Counted from the first letter of the stretch, positions 46,407 through 55,949 are shown. The stretch: 64,000 nt of DNA from Psychrobacter sp. I-STPA10 (GCF_021012795.1 NZ_VFYU01000005.1:62001-126000), one strand, 5' to 3'. Translations and numbers: made by a program. The notes: generated by a model not told the origin, from the letters alone.

Positions 46407-47849
46407 TTTCCCCATAACCTCAGCCAATACCTCAAATATACGTCCATCATTGCTCTGTGCCACATTAAAACGCATAAAATCCTCTGCATTTTGTGCTTGG
46501 CTAAAGGTATTGCCAGGGGCTAAGACGATACCGTGTGCCAGACATTGCCTTGCCAGCTCTGAAGCTCGGTTATGCTTGGGTAGCTTGCTGTCTGTAGGCA
46601 GTTGACACCACAAAAACATGCCTGCTTGTGGCAGTATCCAAGGGGTGATGCCAAGTTTTGCCAGTCGCGGCAATACATGGGTACGTGCTTGTGCTAAGCG
46701 GCTGTGCAAATGGCTTAAATGTTTGCGATAGCCACTGTCACTAAGTGCCGATAACACCACACTGGCAGCCAGTTGTCCACCACCAAAACCTGTGGCAATT
46801 TTTAAGTCCAGTAAGCCTTCTAAAAAACGGGGATTGGTGGTAATAAAGCCACAGCGCAGTGAGGCAGATAAGGTTTTAGAAAAGCTGCCAATATAAAATA
46901 CCTGTGATGCGCCTTGTAATCCAGCTAAAGCGGCAAGTCGAGGCGCAGGGGTTATTTCAAAATCAGCAAAAATATCATCTTCAATAATATAAGTCCCTGC
47001 CGCTGATGCCAGTTGCAAGATATGATGCGCCGTTGTTGCGGATAAAGTTGCCCCTGTGGGATTGTGAATGGCAGCATTGGTGATATATAGGCGCGGTTTG
47101 TGTTCATTTAATATGTTGGCATAGGCGGTGACATCTGCACCATGAGCGGTATACGGCACACCAACTACTTTGACCCGATGCGCCCGTAGCAGGGCATGAA
47201 AATTAAAATAACACGGGTCATCTACCACAACAGTATCATTTGGGCGCAATAAATATCGGCAAATAAGGTCGATGGCATGAGTACCCGAATCGGTGAGCAT
47301 GATTTGGGTAGGCTCAGCAGTGATGCCCACATTCGCCATACGTCGAGCGAGAAACTGGCGTAATTCAGGCTGACCCATTGGGGTGGCATAGTTGCTCATC
47401 ACGCTGGCATCTGCTTTGGCAGCCCGCCTCAGTCCTCGGCGCATACCCTCTTCATAAAGCCAATCAGCAGGTAGCCAACCACAGCCGGGTTTGAGTGCTT
47501 CATCAGATGATTCCAGTGCTTGCCGTGATACCCAAAGTGGGTCAACCACACGGTCAAGTTTTGGTCCAATCTCTGCCAGTGAGAGAGGGGTAGTAGGCTC
47601 AGCCACATAAAACCCTGCCCCTGCTTTTGCATAGATGATGCCTTTAGTGACCAAGCGTTCATAAGCTTCTACCACGGTAGAAGGGGAGACTTGGTGTGTG
47701 TTGGCAGCGGCACGTACAGAAGGCAGGCGTGTACCGGGTAAATAGGACATGGTGGCAATTTTGGTTTTGACATCTGCCATTAGGGTTTCAATTTTGGTGA
47801 ATCCAGAGTGCATACCGATTCCATCTTTAATTATCATTGATTGGTTCAT
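46395..47849 (-). CDS. MocR-type GntR/aminotransferase regulator
   Basis: 484 residues of the MocR family. The N-terminal GntR winged helix (YLPGTRLPSVRAAANTHQVSPSTVVEAYERLV) is joined to an aminotransferase-fold effector domain with the PLP lysine in YIGSFSKTLSASLRCGF and HNPTGATLS. MocR proteins usually control a divergent gene. Here the divergent gene is a DMT-family exporter, so the regulator probably controls it in response to an amino-acid-like ligand. The C terminus (KTGF) comes from a repeat. Confidence 0.9.
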   Translation of the reverse strand: MNQSMIIKDGIGMHSGFTKIETLMADVKTKIATMSYLPGTRLPSVRAAANTHQVSPSTVVEAYERLVTKGIIYAKAGAGFYVAEPTTPLSLAEIGPKLDRVVDPLWVSRQALESSDEALKPGCGWLPADWLYEEGMRRGLRRAAKADASVMSNYATPMGQPELRQFLARRMANVGITAEPTQIMLTDSGTHAIDLICRYLLRPNDTVVVDDPCYFNFHALLRAHRVKVVGVPYTAHGADVTAYANILNEHKPRLYITNAAIHNPTGATLSATTAHHILQLASAAGTYIIEDDIFADFEITPAPRLAALAGLQGASQVFYIGSFSKTLSASLRCGFITTNPRFLEGLLDLKIATGFGGGQLAASVVLSALSDSGYRKHLSHLHSRLAQARTHVLPRLAKLGITPWILPQAGMFLWCQLPTDSKLPKHNRASELARQCLAHGIVLAPGNTFSQAQNAEDFMRFNVAQSNDGRIFEVLAEVMGKTGF

Positions 47850-47987
47850 TATCTTTTAGTTACCACTGTTTTTAATCACGCTTGTAAACTTGGGTTTGAC
47901 CACATTAGGCTTTAACTGGGCTTGTGTTGTGCCTACCGAGTGTCTAGTGTGGCTGTATGGGTAGATGATACCAAACAGTTTGGCTAA

Positions 47988-48013
47988 ATTGTATTGGATT
48001 GTACATGGTTGTG
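47988..48013. promoter_or_regulatory. Candidate MocR operator
   Basis: Three hexamers spaced exactly 10 bp apart, ATTGTA (47988), ATTGTA (47998) and GTTGTG (48008), lie between the divergent MocR and DMT genes. Helically phased direct repeats fit known MocR operators, but this is a visual inference. The remaining intergenic sequence (47850-48143) must contain both promoters. Confidence 0.35.
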
Positions 48014-48143
48014 ATAGCACACTTTTGTTTTAATCATCGAGGTTTTGTTGGTAATTGAGGTTTTGTTGATATTAGAAGCTTAGTAATACCAAGCCTAGTC
48101 AATACAAAATTTAAACATAAGCTAAAAATCTAAGGCAGCGATA

Positions 48144-49163
48144 ATGAAACACCCAGTTAACAATCCAGTTCCAGTTCAGAAAAAATCAGAAATAACAGAT
48201 ACAACTATCAGCCAACCAGCCAGTGAGCCAAACACCAATGAGATGGCAAACACCAGTACACAAGACTGGAGAGGTTGGATAAGTGGCTTTATTGGGGTAG
48301 TTATTTTTGCAGGCTCATTACCTGCGACTCGCTTGGCAGTGATGGAAATTGACCCTATCTTTCTGAGTGCAGCCAGAGCCAGCATTGCTGCGTTGGTCAG
48401 TGGGGTGGTGTTACTGTGTATAAAGCAGCCATTACCAACAAAATCAGATTTGCCTGCATTAATGATGGTTGCATTTGGGGTGGTGATTGGATTTCCATTG
48501 TTTAGTGCCTTGGCATTGCAGTATGTGACGTCGGCTCATGCCATCGTATTTTTGGGTATTTTGCCTTTATGTACTGCCATATTTGCTGTGTGGCGTGGTG
48601 GTGAGCGACCCTCAAAGCAGTTTTGGTTATTTTCGGTGTTGGGCAGTGTTTGCGTGATGGGTTATGCACTATTTAGCAATAGCTCAGTTATCCTGACCTC
48701 AGTAAATGGCACACATAAGGCATTACTTGGGAGTTTATTAATGCTTGTAGCGGTGCTGACATGTGGTTTGGGTTATGCCGAAGGTGGACGTTTATCCCGT
48801 ACATTGGGTGGCTGGCAGGTAATCAGTTGGGCGTTATTACTGTCTGCACCTATGATGCTGTTACTGGCATGGTGGACACTACCAAATAATTTGCAACAAA
48901 TCAGCATGTCAGCGTGGGCAGGACTGCTATATGTGTCCTTATTTAGTATGTTTATTGGCTTTGTATTTTGGTATCGTGGGCTTGCATTGGGTGGTATCGC
49001 GGCGGTGGGGCAACTACAATTGCTACAACCATTTATGGGGCTTGCCCTTGCTGCCCTATTGTTGCATGAGACGGTGAGCTTTGCGATGCTGATAAGCACC
49101 CTCGGTGCGGTGTTGTGCGTGATGGGCGCAAAAAAAGAAGCAAAAAGAGGGGCAAAAAAATAG
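48144..49163 (+). CDS. EamA/DMT-family transporter
   Basis: 339 residues. After a polar N-terminal stretch of about 40 residues there are 10 predicted spans, beginning GWISGFIGVVIFAGSLPATRLAVME, the duplicated EamA arrangement (second half from GSLLMLVAVLTCGLGYAEGGRLSR). Members export amino acids, amines or drugs. A divergent MocR regulator suggests the substrate is amino-acid-like. Many Gly/Leu/Val residues; Lys-rich C-terminal end. Confidence 0.88.
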   Translation: MKHPVNNPVPVQKKSEITDTTISQPASEPNTNEMANTSTQDWRGWISGFIGVVIFAGSLPATRLAVMEIDPIFLSAARASIAALVSGVVLLCIKQPLPTKSDLPALMMVAFGVVIGFPLFSALALQYVTSAHAIVFLGILPLCTAIFAVWRGGERPSKQFWLFSVLGSVCVMGYALFSNSSVILTSVNGTHKALLGSLLMLVAVLTCGLGYAEGGRLSRTLGGWQVISWALLLSAPMMLLLAWWTLPNNLQQISMSAWAGLLYVSLFSMFIGFVFWYRGLALGGIAAVGQLQLLQPFMGLALAALLLHETVSFAMLISTLGAVLCVMGAKKEAKRGAKK

Positions 49164-49380
49164 CAAAAGAAGGGGCAAAAACAAGTACAAAGAAATTTGC
49201 CAAATCTTAATTGCTTGTTTTTATTAGAAGTTGTTAGGATTTTGTGATTCTAAGTGTGGTTTTATGATGAGTTGATAATGGTTGGCGTACGCTGTTAATC
49301 TATAAAAACCAAAGCGAGTGTGGTAAGTTAGTCTCTAATATTTTAATGATATTTTAGGCACAGTTTAGGAGATAGATAGT

Positions 49381-49830
49381 ATGACAGATAATTCACACAG
49401 CTCATCACAAATTAGTTCATCACAGCTTAGCTCTGAGCAGATTGCTCAACTTACCGATGCCGATTGGCGCGAACGCCTTGATGACGATGCGTATCATGTA
49501 TTGCGTCAAAAAGGCACTGAGCGACCTTTTACAGGTATGTATACAGATAATAAAGATGAGGGTATTTATCGCTGTAAAGGCTGTGGGGCAAAGCTGTTTA
49601 CGTCAGACAATAAATTTGACTCAGGCTGTGGTTGGCCAAGCTTTGATAAAACCATTGACGAGAGTGCGGTTGAAGAGCATTTAGACACCTCGCATGGTAT
49701 GCGCCGCGTGGAGGTCACCTGTCGTAATTGTGGCGGGCATTTGGGGCATGTATTTCCTGATGGACCACAACAGACCACAGGTATGCGCTATTGCATTAAC
49801 TCAGTGGCGATAGATTTAGATAAACAATAA
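49381..49830 (+). CDS. msrB: Peptide-methionine (R)-S-oxide reductase MsrB
   Basis: Repairs methionine-R-sulfoxide in proteins. 149 aa. Structural zinc Cys are 65, 68, 114 and 117 (CKGC and CRNC), and the catalytic Cys is 138 in RYCINS. GCGWPSF, GGHLGHVF and GPTG-like DGPQQTTG are conserved. A Ser/Gln-rich N terminus precedes the domain. GGAGATAGATAG precedes the ATG. It lies upstream of a glutathione peroxidase gene, and both belong to oxidative-stress defence. Confidence 0.95.
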   Translation: MTDNSHSSSQISSSQLSSEQIAQLTDADWRERLDDDAYHVLRQKGTERPFTGMYTDNKDEGIYRCKGCGAKLFTSDNKFDSGCGWPSFDKTIDESAVEEHLDTSHGMRRVEVTCRNCGGHLGHVFPDGPQQTTGMRYCINSVAIDLDKQ

Positions 49831-49870
49831 AACCAACCTAAAATAGCCTAAGCAAAAATAAATTACAGAC

Positions 49871-49967
49871 AATCTAATATAATTTCACCACAAGACAACT
49901 GAGTGCAGATAGTACACCCATCTAGCGAAGTTAACACCGGGGTGAATTTATAGTAGGCAGACTATAA
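49871..49967. repeat. MITE-like inverted-repeat element, copy C
   Basis: About 97 bp matching the reverse complement of the element at 886-993: AATCTAATATAAT, then CACCACAAG, then GTGCAGATAGTACA, then TTAACACCGG and TAGTAGGCAGACTATA. It is slightly shorter in the core. It lies between msrB and the glutathione peroxidase gene. The surrounding 180 bp otherwise hold only the next gene's promoter region. Confidence 0.75.
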
Positions 49968-50012
49968 CCACGCATAACCAACAACACGTATAATAAATAA
50001 TAGGAAAGTATT

Positions 50013-50495
50013 ATGAGCAGTATCTATGATTTTAACGCCAAAGATATTACAGGACAGACAGTGAATTTTGCCGATTATCAAGGCAAGGTATTATTAATTG
50101 TCAATACCGCCAGTAAATGTGGATTAACGCCACAATTTGAGGGGTTAGAGGCGTTATATCAACAATATAAAGACGAGGGGCTGGTGGTGATTGGGTTTCC
50201 ATGCAATCAATTTGCCAATCAAGACCCCGAAGATGCCCAAGCAATTGGAGCGTTTTGCCAAAAAAATTATGGGGTTAGTTTTCCAATGATGGATAAAATC
50301 GAGGTCAATGGCGATGAAGCACACCCTATTTTTGTTTGGCTAAAACAGCAAAAAGGAGGCGTATTACTTGATGCCATCAAGTGGAATTTTACGAAGTTTT
50401 TAATTGGGCGTGATGGACAAGTAATTGCCCGTTATGCCCCCACTACTAAGCCAGAAACGATTGCAGAGGATATTAAAAAAGCATTGGCAAAATAA
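50013..50495 (+). CDS. Glutathione peroxidase family protein
   Basis: 160 residues of the BtuE/GPx type, reducing peroxides with glutathione or thioredoxin. The peroxidatic Cys36 is in NTASKCGLTPQFEGLE. GFPCNQFANQDP and KWNFTKFLIGRDGQ carry the catalytic Gln and Trp region. It is a cysteine-type enzyme, not a selenoprotein. Located 182 bp after msrB, with the repeat between them. Confidence 0.95.
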   Translation: MSSIYDFNAKDITGQTVNFADYQGKVLLIVNTASKCGLTPQFEGLEALYQQYKDEGLVVIGFPCNQFANQDPEDAQAIGAFCQKNYGVSFPMMDKIEVNGDEAHPIFVWLKQQKGGVLLDAIKWNFTKFLIGRDGQVIARYAPTTKPETIAEDIKKALAK

Positions 50496-50555
50496 GTGAA
50501 TGGCTATTGATTTATTATTCATTATTCACTGTTATTTGCTGATTGATATTTTGTA

Positions 50556-50598
50556 TAAAAAACCCCTCACTATCAAAAATGATAGCGAGGGGTTTTTG
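50556..50598. terminator. Bidirectional terminator between gpx and leuA
   Basis: AAAAAACCCCTC-CTATCA pairs with TGATAG-GAGGGGTTTTT around a short AT loop. It serves the convergent glutathione peroxidase and leuA genes. Confidence 0.88.
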
Positions 50599-50669
50599 GC
50601 TTTAATGGCTTTAATAGTTTTGTTATTTCATCAAGGCCATCATAACCACTGACAGTGTCTATATCAGAT

Positions 50670-52433
50670 TTATAACGCCTGAGCCAATGCCGATAACGCC
50701 CCTTTTAGCATCGCAGAGACAGTACTGGTACAGGTACCAACGCCTGAATAAATTTGACCATCAACATTGAGCTGAATATAGGCCACGGCATTGGCATTGG
50801 TTTTATCACTGCTACTATCATAGTCTTCATCAGGTTGTCTTTGTTGACTGATGGCGTGTTCAGAATAATTAGCAATATGTAAGCGTTTGCCAGTATGACG
50901 TGCCATGCCATCAATAAAGGAAGATAAAGGACCATTGCCTTTGCCATCTAGGGTGATGCGCTCACCATTGATATCCACTTCACCAGTAAACATCACTTCA
51001 CCGCCTTTATTATTAACGCTGTAGTCGTGTAGGCTGAGGGCGGTTTGTGCAAGATAGGTGTCTTCAAAGGTCTGGATAATCTCTTCCGTTTTTAGCTCAC
51101 GCGCCACTTCTTCGGCTTGATTTTGTACCACTTTACTAAAGTCAATCTGCATCCAGCGTGGTAGCTTAAAGCCATAATGACGCTGTAAAATATATGCCAC
51201 ACCGCCTTTACCTGATTGGCTATTAATGCGTACCACATCTTGATAAGTACGTCCAATATGAGCAGGGTCGATGGGCAAGTAAGCCACGTCCCAGACGTTT
51301 TCGGTTGCCTCTTTATTCCTCTCATTATAATCAAGCGATTTTTTGATGGCATCTTGGTGCGAGCCGCTAAAGGCAGTAAATACCAACTCACCCACATAAG
51401 GGTGGCGTGGGTGTAATGGCAAGTTATTACATTCACCGACTATCTGCGCAATCTCACTCATATTACTAAAATCAAGCTCAGGGTCGATGCCTTGGCTGTA
51501 TAAGTTCATCGCCATCACGATGATATCCATATTACCTGTGCGCTCACCATTACCTAAAAGTGTACCCTCGATACGGTCAGCACCTGCCAATACCCCAAGC
51601 TCAGCGGCAGCAACTGCACAGCCTCTATCATTGTGGGTATGCAAGCTGACAGTAATTAGGTCACGCTGCTTTAGGTTGCGACAAAAATACTCGACTTGGT
51701 CAGCAAATAGGTTTGGCATGGAAGACTCGACGGTGGCAGGCAAGTTGATAATTACTTCTTGACCTGTTTCGGGCTGCCATACTTCTAGCACCGCATCACA
51801 CACCTCAACGGCATATTCAGGCTCAGTTTGGCTAAAGCTCTCAGGAGAATACTGAAACACCCATTCGGTTTCGGGGTATTTTTCGGCATATTTTTTCAGC
51901 AAATTTGCACCATCAATGGCAATTTGCTTAATCTCTGCTAAGTTTTTGCCATAAACCTTGTCACGCTGCACACGGCTGGTTGAGTTATACACATGCACAA
52001 TCGCTCGTCTTGCGCCTTTTAAGGACTCAAAAGTACGCTCAATTAAATGCTCACGTGCTTGTACCAATACTTGCAACGTCACGTCGTCAGGCACATGATT
52101 TTCTTCAATCAATTTGCGAGTAAAATCAAACTCAACTTGTGCTGCTGAGGGAAAACCAATTTCAATTTCTTTAAAGCCCACTTCAACGAGCAGCTTAAAG
52201 AAGGTCATTTTTTGTGGAATGGTCATAGGGTCAATTAACGCCTGATTACCATCACGCAAGTCTACGCTTGCCCAAATCGGTGCTTTGGTGAGGGTTTTGC
52301 TTGGCCAAGTACGGTCATCAAGCTTGGGTGCAAACGCAAATGGACGATATTTGCGAAAGTCAAAAGCGGCATTCTTTGGTTTAATTTTAGGCTCGACGAT
52401 TGCTTGAGTGTTTGTTTGTGCTGGGCTGCTCAT
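50670..52433 (-). CDS. leuA: 2-isopropylmalate synthase
   Basis: First step of leucine biosynthesis, condensing acetyl-CoA with 2-ketoisovalerate. 587 aa of the longer LeuA class. WASVDLRDGNQALIDPMT holds the metal/substrate Arg-Asp, SLHTHNDRGCAVAAAELG the metal His-x-His, and GERTGNMDI the HGxxxGN-type signature. The C-terminal regulatory domain is present (SGVGTCTSTVSAMLKGAL). Preceded by a 500-bp spacer; an attenuator was not identified. Confidence 0.96.
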   Translation of the reverse strand: MSSPAQTNTQAIVEPKIKPKNAAFDFRKYRPFAFAPKLDDRTWPSKTLTKAPIWASVDLRDGNQALIDPMTIPQKMTFFKLLVEVGFKEIEIGFPSAAQVEFDFTRKLIEENHVPDDVTLQVLVQAREHLIERTFESLKGARRAIVHVYNSTSRVQRDKVYGKNLAEIKQIAIDGANLLKKYAEKYPETEWVFQYSPESFSQTEPEYAVEVCDAVLEVWQPETGQEVIINLPATVESSMPNLFADQVEYFCRNLKQRDLITVSLHTHNDRGCAVAAAELGVLAGADRIEGTLLGNGERTGNMDIIVMAMNLYSQGIDPELDFSNMSEIAQIVGECNNLPLHPRHPYVGELVFTAFSGSHQDAIKKSLDYNERNKEATENVWDVAYLPIDPAHIGRTYQDVVRINSQSGKGGVAYILQRHYGFKLPRWMQIDFSKVVQNQAEEVARELKTEEIIQTFEDTYLAQTALSLHDYSVNNKGGEVMFTGEVDINGERITLDGKGNGPLSSFIDGMARHTGKRLHIANYSEHAISQQRQPDEDYDSSSDKTNANAVAYIQLNVDGQIYSGVGTCTSTVSAMLKGALSALAQAL

Positions 52434-52945
52434 GGAAGTTCCTTAAATGAGTGGCGAATAATGACCACAGTACTTATGAATAAATAAAACTTTTAATAAA
52501 TAAAAAATTGCTGTTATTAGGGTCTGTTAAACTTTCACCCTGTTAGGCTAATATCTATAAGGGAGACAGCTGTTTTTTACTTTCATGTAAAAATTGGCTA
52601 AATTTACCTTATTCTGCGTTAATGAACTTGTTAATATCCCGATATTACCTACGTTCATTGCCTTGACTAAGCCACCGTTTATTAAAATCAGTATCTCAAT
52701 TTTTCCTATGAAGATGAATGTTCAACAGACCCTAGCAATATTGGTTTGTAGTCTATGAGCAAATTTGCATCACTTTGAATAAGACCACAGAACTGATTTT
52801 TGATTGTGAATATGATAACAAAAAGTGAATAGTGAAAAACGGCAAAATATTTATAAAATTCAGAGAATTTGATGGATTTATCTAATTTTTACGCTAATAT
52901 TAGAGAATTACTTTAATTTTTCCTATTATTAATGGGTGTGAGTAG
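52434..52945. other. Spacer with inverted-repeat element
   Basis: 512 bp between divergent leuA and the Lrp-type regulator. Most of it is the TIR element at 52519-52733. The rest is AT-rich and holds the promoters. No small gene seen. Confidence 0.5.
52519..52733. repeat. TIR element flanked by TA
   Basis: The left end is AGGGTCTGTTAAACTTTCA. The right end, reverse-complemented, is AGGGTCTGTTGAACATTCA: 17 of 19 bases agree. TA lies outside each GGGTCTG end, consistent with TA target duplication (an IS630/mariner-like habit) or extra TIR bases. In the middle AATGAAC pairs with GTTCATT and AATATC with GATATT. 215 bp with no reading frame, so non-autonomous if mobile. Confidence 0.7.
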
Positions 52946-53458
52946 ATGAAGACTGACCTATCTGTGCAAACAAGAGAAAAAAGTTTAGACAAGCCATTAG
53001 AGAAGCCACTGGATAAAGTTGATAAGCAATTATTGGCATTATTACAACAAGATGCCCGTTTAAGCATTACTGAGATGGCAGAATACGTCAATTTATCACC
53101 CACACCTTGTGCTAGGCGTATTAAGCAGTTAGAAGAGCAGGGGGTCATCACCGGCTATCATGCCCATACCAATGCACAAAAGCTTGGTTATAGTTTGGCA
53201 ATTTTTATCGCTGTGGGTATGGATAAGCATACCGCAGAGCGTTTTGAGCAGTTTGAACAGCAAATCCAAAGTTTTGAAGAGGTGGTGAGCTGTAGTATCG
53301 TCACAGGGCGTAGTGAGGATTATTTAATCAAAGTGGTGGTGCGTGATATGGCACATTATGAGGAGTTTTTGTTGCATCGGCTCAATCGTATCGAAGGGGT
53401 GTCGCAAGTGCATACCAGTTTTGAGTTAAGAGAGGTGTTTAGCCGTTCAGTGATATAA
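52946..53458 (+). CDS. Lrp/AsnC-family transcriptional regulator
   Basis: 170 residues. The helix-turn-helix is DKQLLALLQQDARLSITEMAEYVNLSPTPCARRIKQLEEQGVITGYHA, followed by an AsnC ligand domain (VVSCSIVTGRSEDYLIKVVVRD). An N-terminal charged stretch of about 25 residues precedes the HTH and varies in such proteins. It is divergent from leuA, so leucine-pathway control is possible but not shown. The stop codon lies in a 9-bp tandem repeat. Confidence 0.93.
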   Translation: MKTDLSVQTREKSLDKPLEKPLDKVDKQLLALLQQDARLSITEMAEYVNLSPTPCARRIKQLEEQGVITGYHAHTNAQKLGYSLAIFIAVGMDKHTAERFEQFEQQIQSFEEVVSCSIVTGRSEDYLIKVVVRDMAHYEEFLLHRLNRIEGVSQVHTSFELREVFSRSVI

Positions 53459-53495
53459 ATGATATGAGCGATATGAATGATATAAGTGATGAAGG
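53451..53495. repeat. 9-bp tandem repeat over the Lrp gene stop
   Basis: Five units close to TGATATRAR: TGATATAAA, TGATATGAG, CGATATGAA, TGATATAAG, TGATGAAGG. The first unit contains the stop codon of the Lrp-type gene. Unit length of nine keeps frame, so slippage would not shift coding. Confidence 0.7.
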
Positions 53496-53735
53496 GGTTT
53501 GTGAAAGTGAGATAAAACAGGGATAAAAAAGAGATAAACGCTGTAATTAATATATAAAAAATAGTTTCCTATATTACTATAATAACTCACTTTTATTTAT
53601 TATTTTAACTTGTTACTCTATTTTTAGCGTTTGCAGTGACCTCTTGTTTCTAATGCATTTTTAATGCGTTTTTAATGTGTTTTAAGGGGGTGCTTATGTG
53701 TTTTTAATACCACTTATTGAGAGTAAAGCATTTTT

Positions 53736-54620
53736 ATGAATCATAATAACGATATGGTAAGCCAGCCAGTTCAATCAGAGCAGTTAGCCGCCAAGTTAGA
53801 CCAGACAACTTCATCAGACAATCAAACCCAACAATCATCTCAACTTAGCCATAATGAGAATGTTAATAAACAGTTTGGTGAGCGTGCCAATGCGTATCTA
53901 AGCAGTGCGGTACATGCTAAGGGACGTGAGCTACAATTAATGGCGCAAAAAGTAGCGCAAATAAACGCTGCCACTGTGCTTGATTTGGGCTGCGGTGCAG
54001 GGCATGCCAGTTTTGCCGTTGCTCCCCATGCCAAATCAGTAGTAGCATACGATTTATCTGGCGAGATGCTGACCGTGGTCGAGCAAGCAGCAGCAGATAA
54101 ACAATTAACCAATATCAGCACCAGTCAGGGCGTGGTAGAAAAATTGCCCTTTGCTGATAATAGCTTTGATGTGGTGGTCTCACGCTTTTCTGCGCACCAT
54201 TGGCAAGATGTGCTAGTAGCCTTGCAAGAAGCAAAGCGGGTATTAACCGCTGATGGGCTGTTTATCATGGTCGATGTGATTGCGCCGTCTAATCCTGCGG
54301 CGGATAGCTTTTTGCAAACCATTGAGCTGCTACGTGATACCAGTCATGTTCGAGATTACTCGCTTGCCGAGTGGCAAAGTTTTTTGAGCTTAACAGGATT
54401 TCGGGTAAATGAGATGCACACTCAGCGTCTGCCTTTGGATTTTGCTACTTGGATTGCCCGTATGCGTACGCCTAAGCATTTTGCAGTGGCGATAACGGAG
54501 CTGATAAAAACCAGTAGTCAGGAAGTCAAAACTTACTTTGATATTCAAGCTGATGGCTCATTTAGCAGTGATATGCTGGTGTTGAGCGCACAGCCTAATC
54601 ATTTATCAGGGAGCATATAG
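53736..54620 (+). CDS. Class I SAM-dependent methyltransferase
   Basis: 294 residues. SAM motifs are VLDLGCGAGHASFAVAPH (motif I), VVAYDLSGEML, EKLPFADNSFDVVVSRFSAHHW, and RVLTADGLFIMVDV, a methyltransf-11 arrangement like small-molecule methylases of the UbiE/BioC type. The first 40 residues are Gln/Ser/Asn-rich and unconserved. The substrate cannot be read from sequence. Lies between the Lrp-type gene and argF. Confidence 0.87.
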   Translation: MNHNNDMVSQPVQSEQLAAKLDQTTSSDNQTQQSSQLSHNENVNKQFGERANAYLSSAVHAKGRELQLMAQKVAQINAATVLDLGCGAGHASFAVAPHAKSVVAYDLSGEMLTVVEQAAADKQLTNISTSQGVVEKLPFADNSFDVVVSRFSAHHWQDVLVALQEAKRVLTADGLFIMVDVIAPSNPAADSFLQTIELLRDTSHVRDYSLAEWQSFLSLTGFRVNEMHTQRLPLDFATWIARMRTPKHFAVAITELIKTSSQEVKTYFDIQADGSFSSDMLVLSAQPNHLSGSI

Positions 54621-54780
54621 GTTCACTTAATGGATATTCAGGCAAAAACATAATTTACATTGGTATTATTTTCGCTATACTGGAGCTTTGAGCAGTTATT
54701 TCTAATTTATCGATATATTATTAAGAAATTAATAGACTAAATTAATTGCAAACTGAACGATAGCAAAAAATAGGATAGCC

Positions 54781-55698
54781 ATGAGCGTGCGTCATTTTTT
54801 AACCCTACTTGATCTCTCAAAAACCGAACTTGATCAGCTAATAAAACGGGCATGTGAGCTGCGAAAAATGCAGCATGCAGGCGAGATTTATCAGCCGTTT
54901 GTGGGGCGAACGCTGGGAATGATTTTTGAAAAATCCTCGACTCGTACTCGTATCTCGTTTGAAACAGGCATGGGGCAGTTTGGTGGGCAAGCGATATTTT
55001 TATCACCCAAAGATACCCAGTTAGGTCGCGGTGAGCCGATAGAAGATTCTGCTCGGGTGATCTCAAGCATGGTTGATATCATTATGATTCGTACCTTTGA
55101 GCATGAAAAGGTGCAAAAATTTGCTGAATATTCTTCGGTACCGATTATTAATGCACTCACTGATGAGTTTCACCCTTGCCAGTTATTGGCAGATATGCAG
55201 ACCTTTTATGAGCATCGGGGCAGTATCGAAAATAAAACGGTGACTTGGGTTGGTGATGGCAACAATATGTGTTCCTCATTTATGCATGCAGCGCATCAAT
55301 TTGGCTTTGAGCTGCGGGTAGCCTCACCTTATGGTTTTGAGCCTGATCCTGATTTGACCGAAAAATTTTCGCATTGTGTGACACTTATTGAAGATGTACA
55401 AGAAGCTGCCAAAGATGCACATTTAATTGTCACTGATGTGTGGGCAAGTATGGGGCAGGAAAATGAGCAAAATACCCGAGCCAGACGTTTTGCCCCCTAT
55501 CAAGTCACGCCTGCGATGCTTGATAAGGCAGACCCTGAGGTGCTGTTTATGCACTGTCTGCCTGCCCACCGTGGTGAGGAGATTTCACATGACTTGCTTG
55601 ATGACCCACGCTCGGTGGTCTGGGACGAAGCTGAAAACCGCTTACATGCGCAAAAAGCACTGATGGAATTGTTGTTGCAGGATAAAATCAAAGTTTAA
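54781..55698 (+). CDS. argF: Ornithine carbamoyltransferase
   Basis: Forms citrulline from ornithine and carbamoyl phosphate in arginine synthesis. 305 aa. STRTR at 53-57 binds carbamoyl phosphate; [23 protein letters not shown] (ornithine) and [11 protein letters not shown] (SMG/HCLP loop) are present. The frame opens with [14 protein letters not shown], a normal start. A terminator follows. Confidence 0.97.
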   Translation: MSVRHFLTLLDLSKTELDQLIKRACELRKMQHAGEIYQPFVGRTLGMIFEKSSTRTRISFETGMGQFGGQAIFLSPKDTQLGRGEPIEDSARVISSMVDIIMIRTFEHEKVQKFAEYSSVPIINALTDEFHPCQLLADMQTFYEHRGSIENKTVTWVGDGNNMCSSFMHAAHQFGFELRVASPYGFEPDPDLTEKFSHCVTLIEDVQEAAKDAHLIVTDVWASMGQENEQNTRARRFAPYQVTPAMLDKADPEVLFMHCLPAHRGEEISHDLLDDPRSVVWDEAENRLHAQKALMELLLQDKIKV

Positions 55699-55729
55699 AT
55701 TTTATTTGATAGTCGATTTAACAAAAATA

Positions 55730-55766
55730 AAAAAGCCCCTAAAAAGAAAAATTTAGGGGCTTTTTG
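55730..55766 (+). terminator. Terminator after argF
   Basis: AAAAAAGCCCCTAAA pairs with TTTAGGGGCTTTTT around AAAGAAAAA, 30 bases after the argF stop. Confidence 0.88.
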
Positions 55767-55785
55767 ATTTTTAGTTTTGGTATTT

Positions 55786-55949
55786 AGAACCTGTATTCAT
55801 AAGTCAAAATTAGGATATTTTTAGATTAAAATGGCGTAATATAAGGCAAATTTGGGGCAAATAGTTATTCTATTTAACCCAACATTTAACGCAGTAGTAC
55901 GTCTATTTTAGGCAAAAAGCCACTATTGTGGGTTGTGAATACAGGTTCT
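55786..55949. repeat. MITE-like element with AGAACCTGTATTCA ends
   Basis: The ends AGAACCTGTATTCA (55786-55799) and TGAATACAGGTTCT (55936-55949) are perfect 14-bp inverted repeats about 165 bp apart. The next bases inwards (CACTATTGTGGGTTG at the right) match the repeat end near 43475-43502. No reading frame. Lies between convergent argF and rpiA. Confidence 0.75.

Noticed and set aside
52434..52945. Possible leucine attenuator upstream of leuA
   Set aside because: I could not find a short leader frame with clustered leucine codons followed by alternative hairpins; most of the space is the TIR element.
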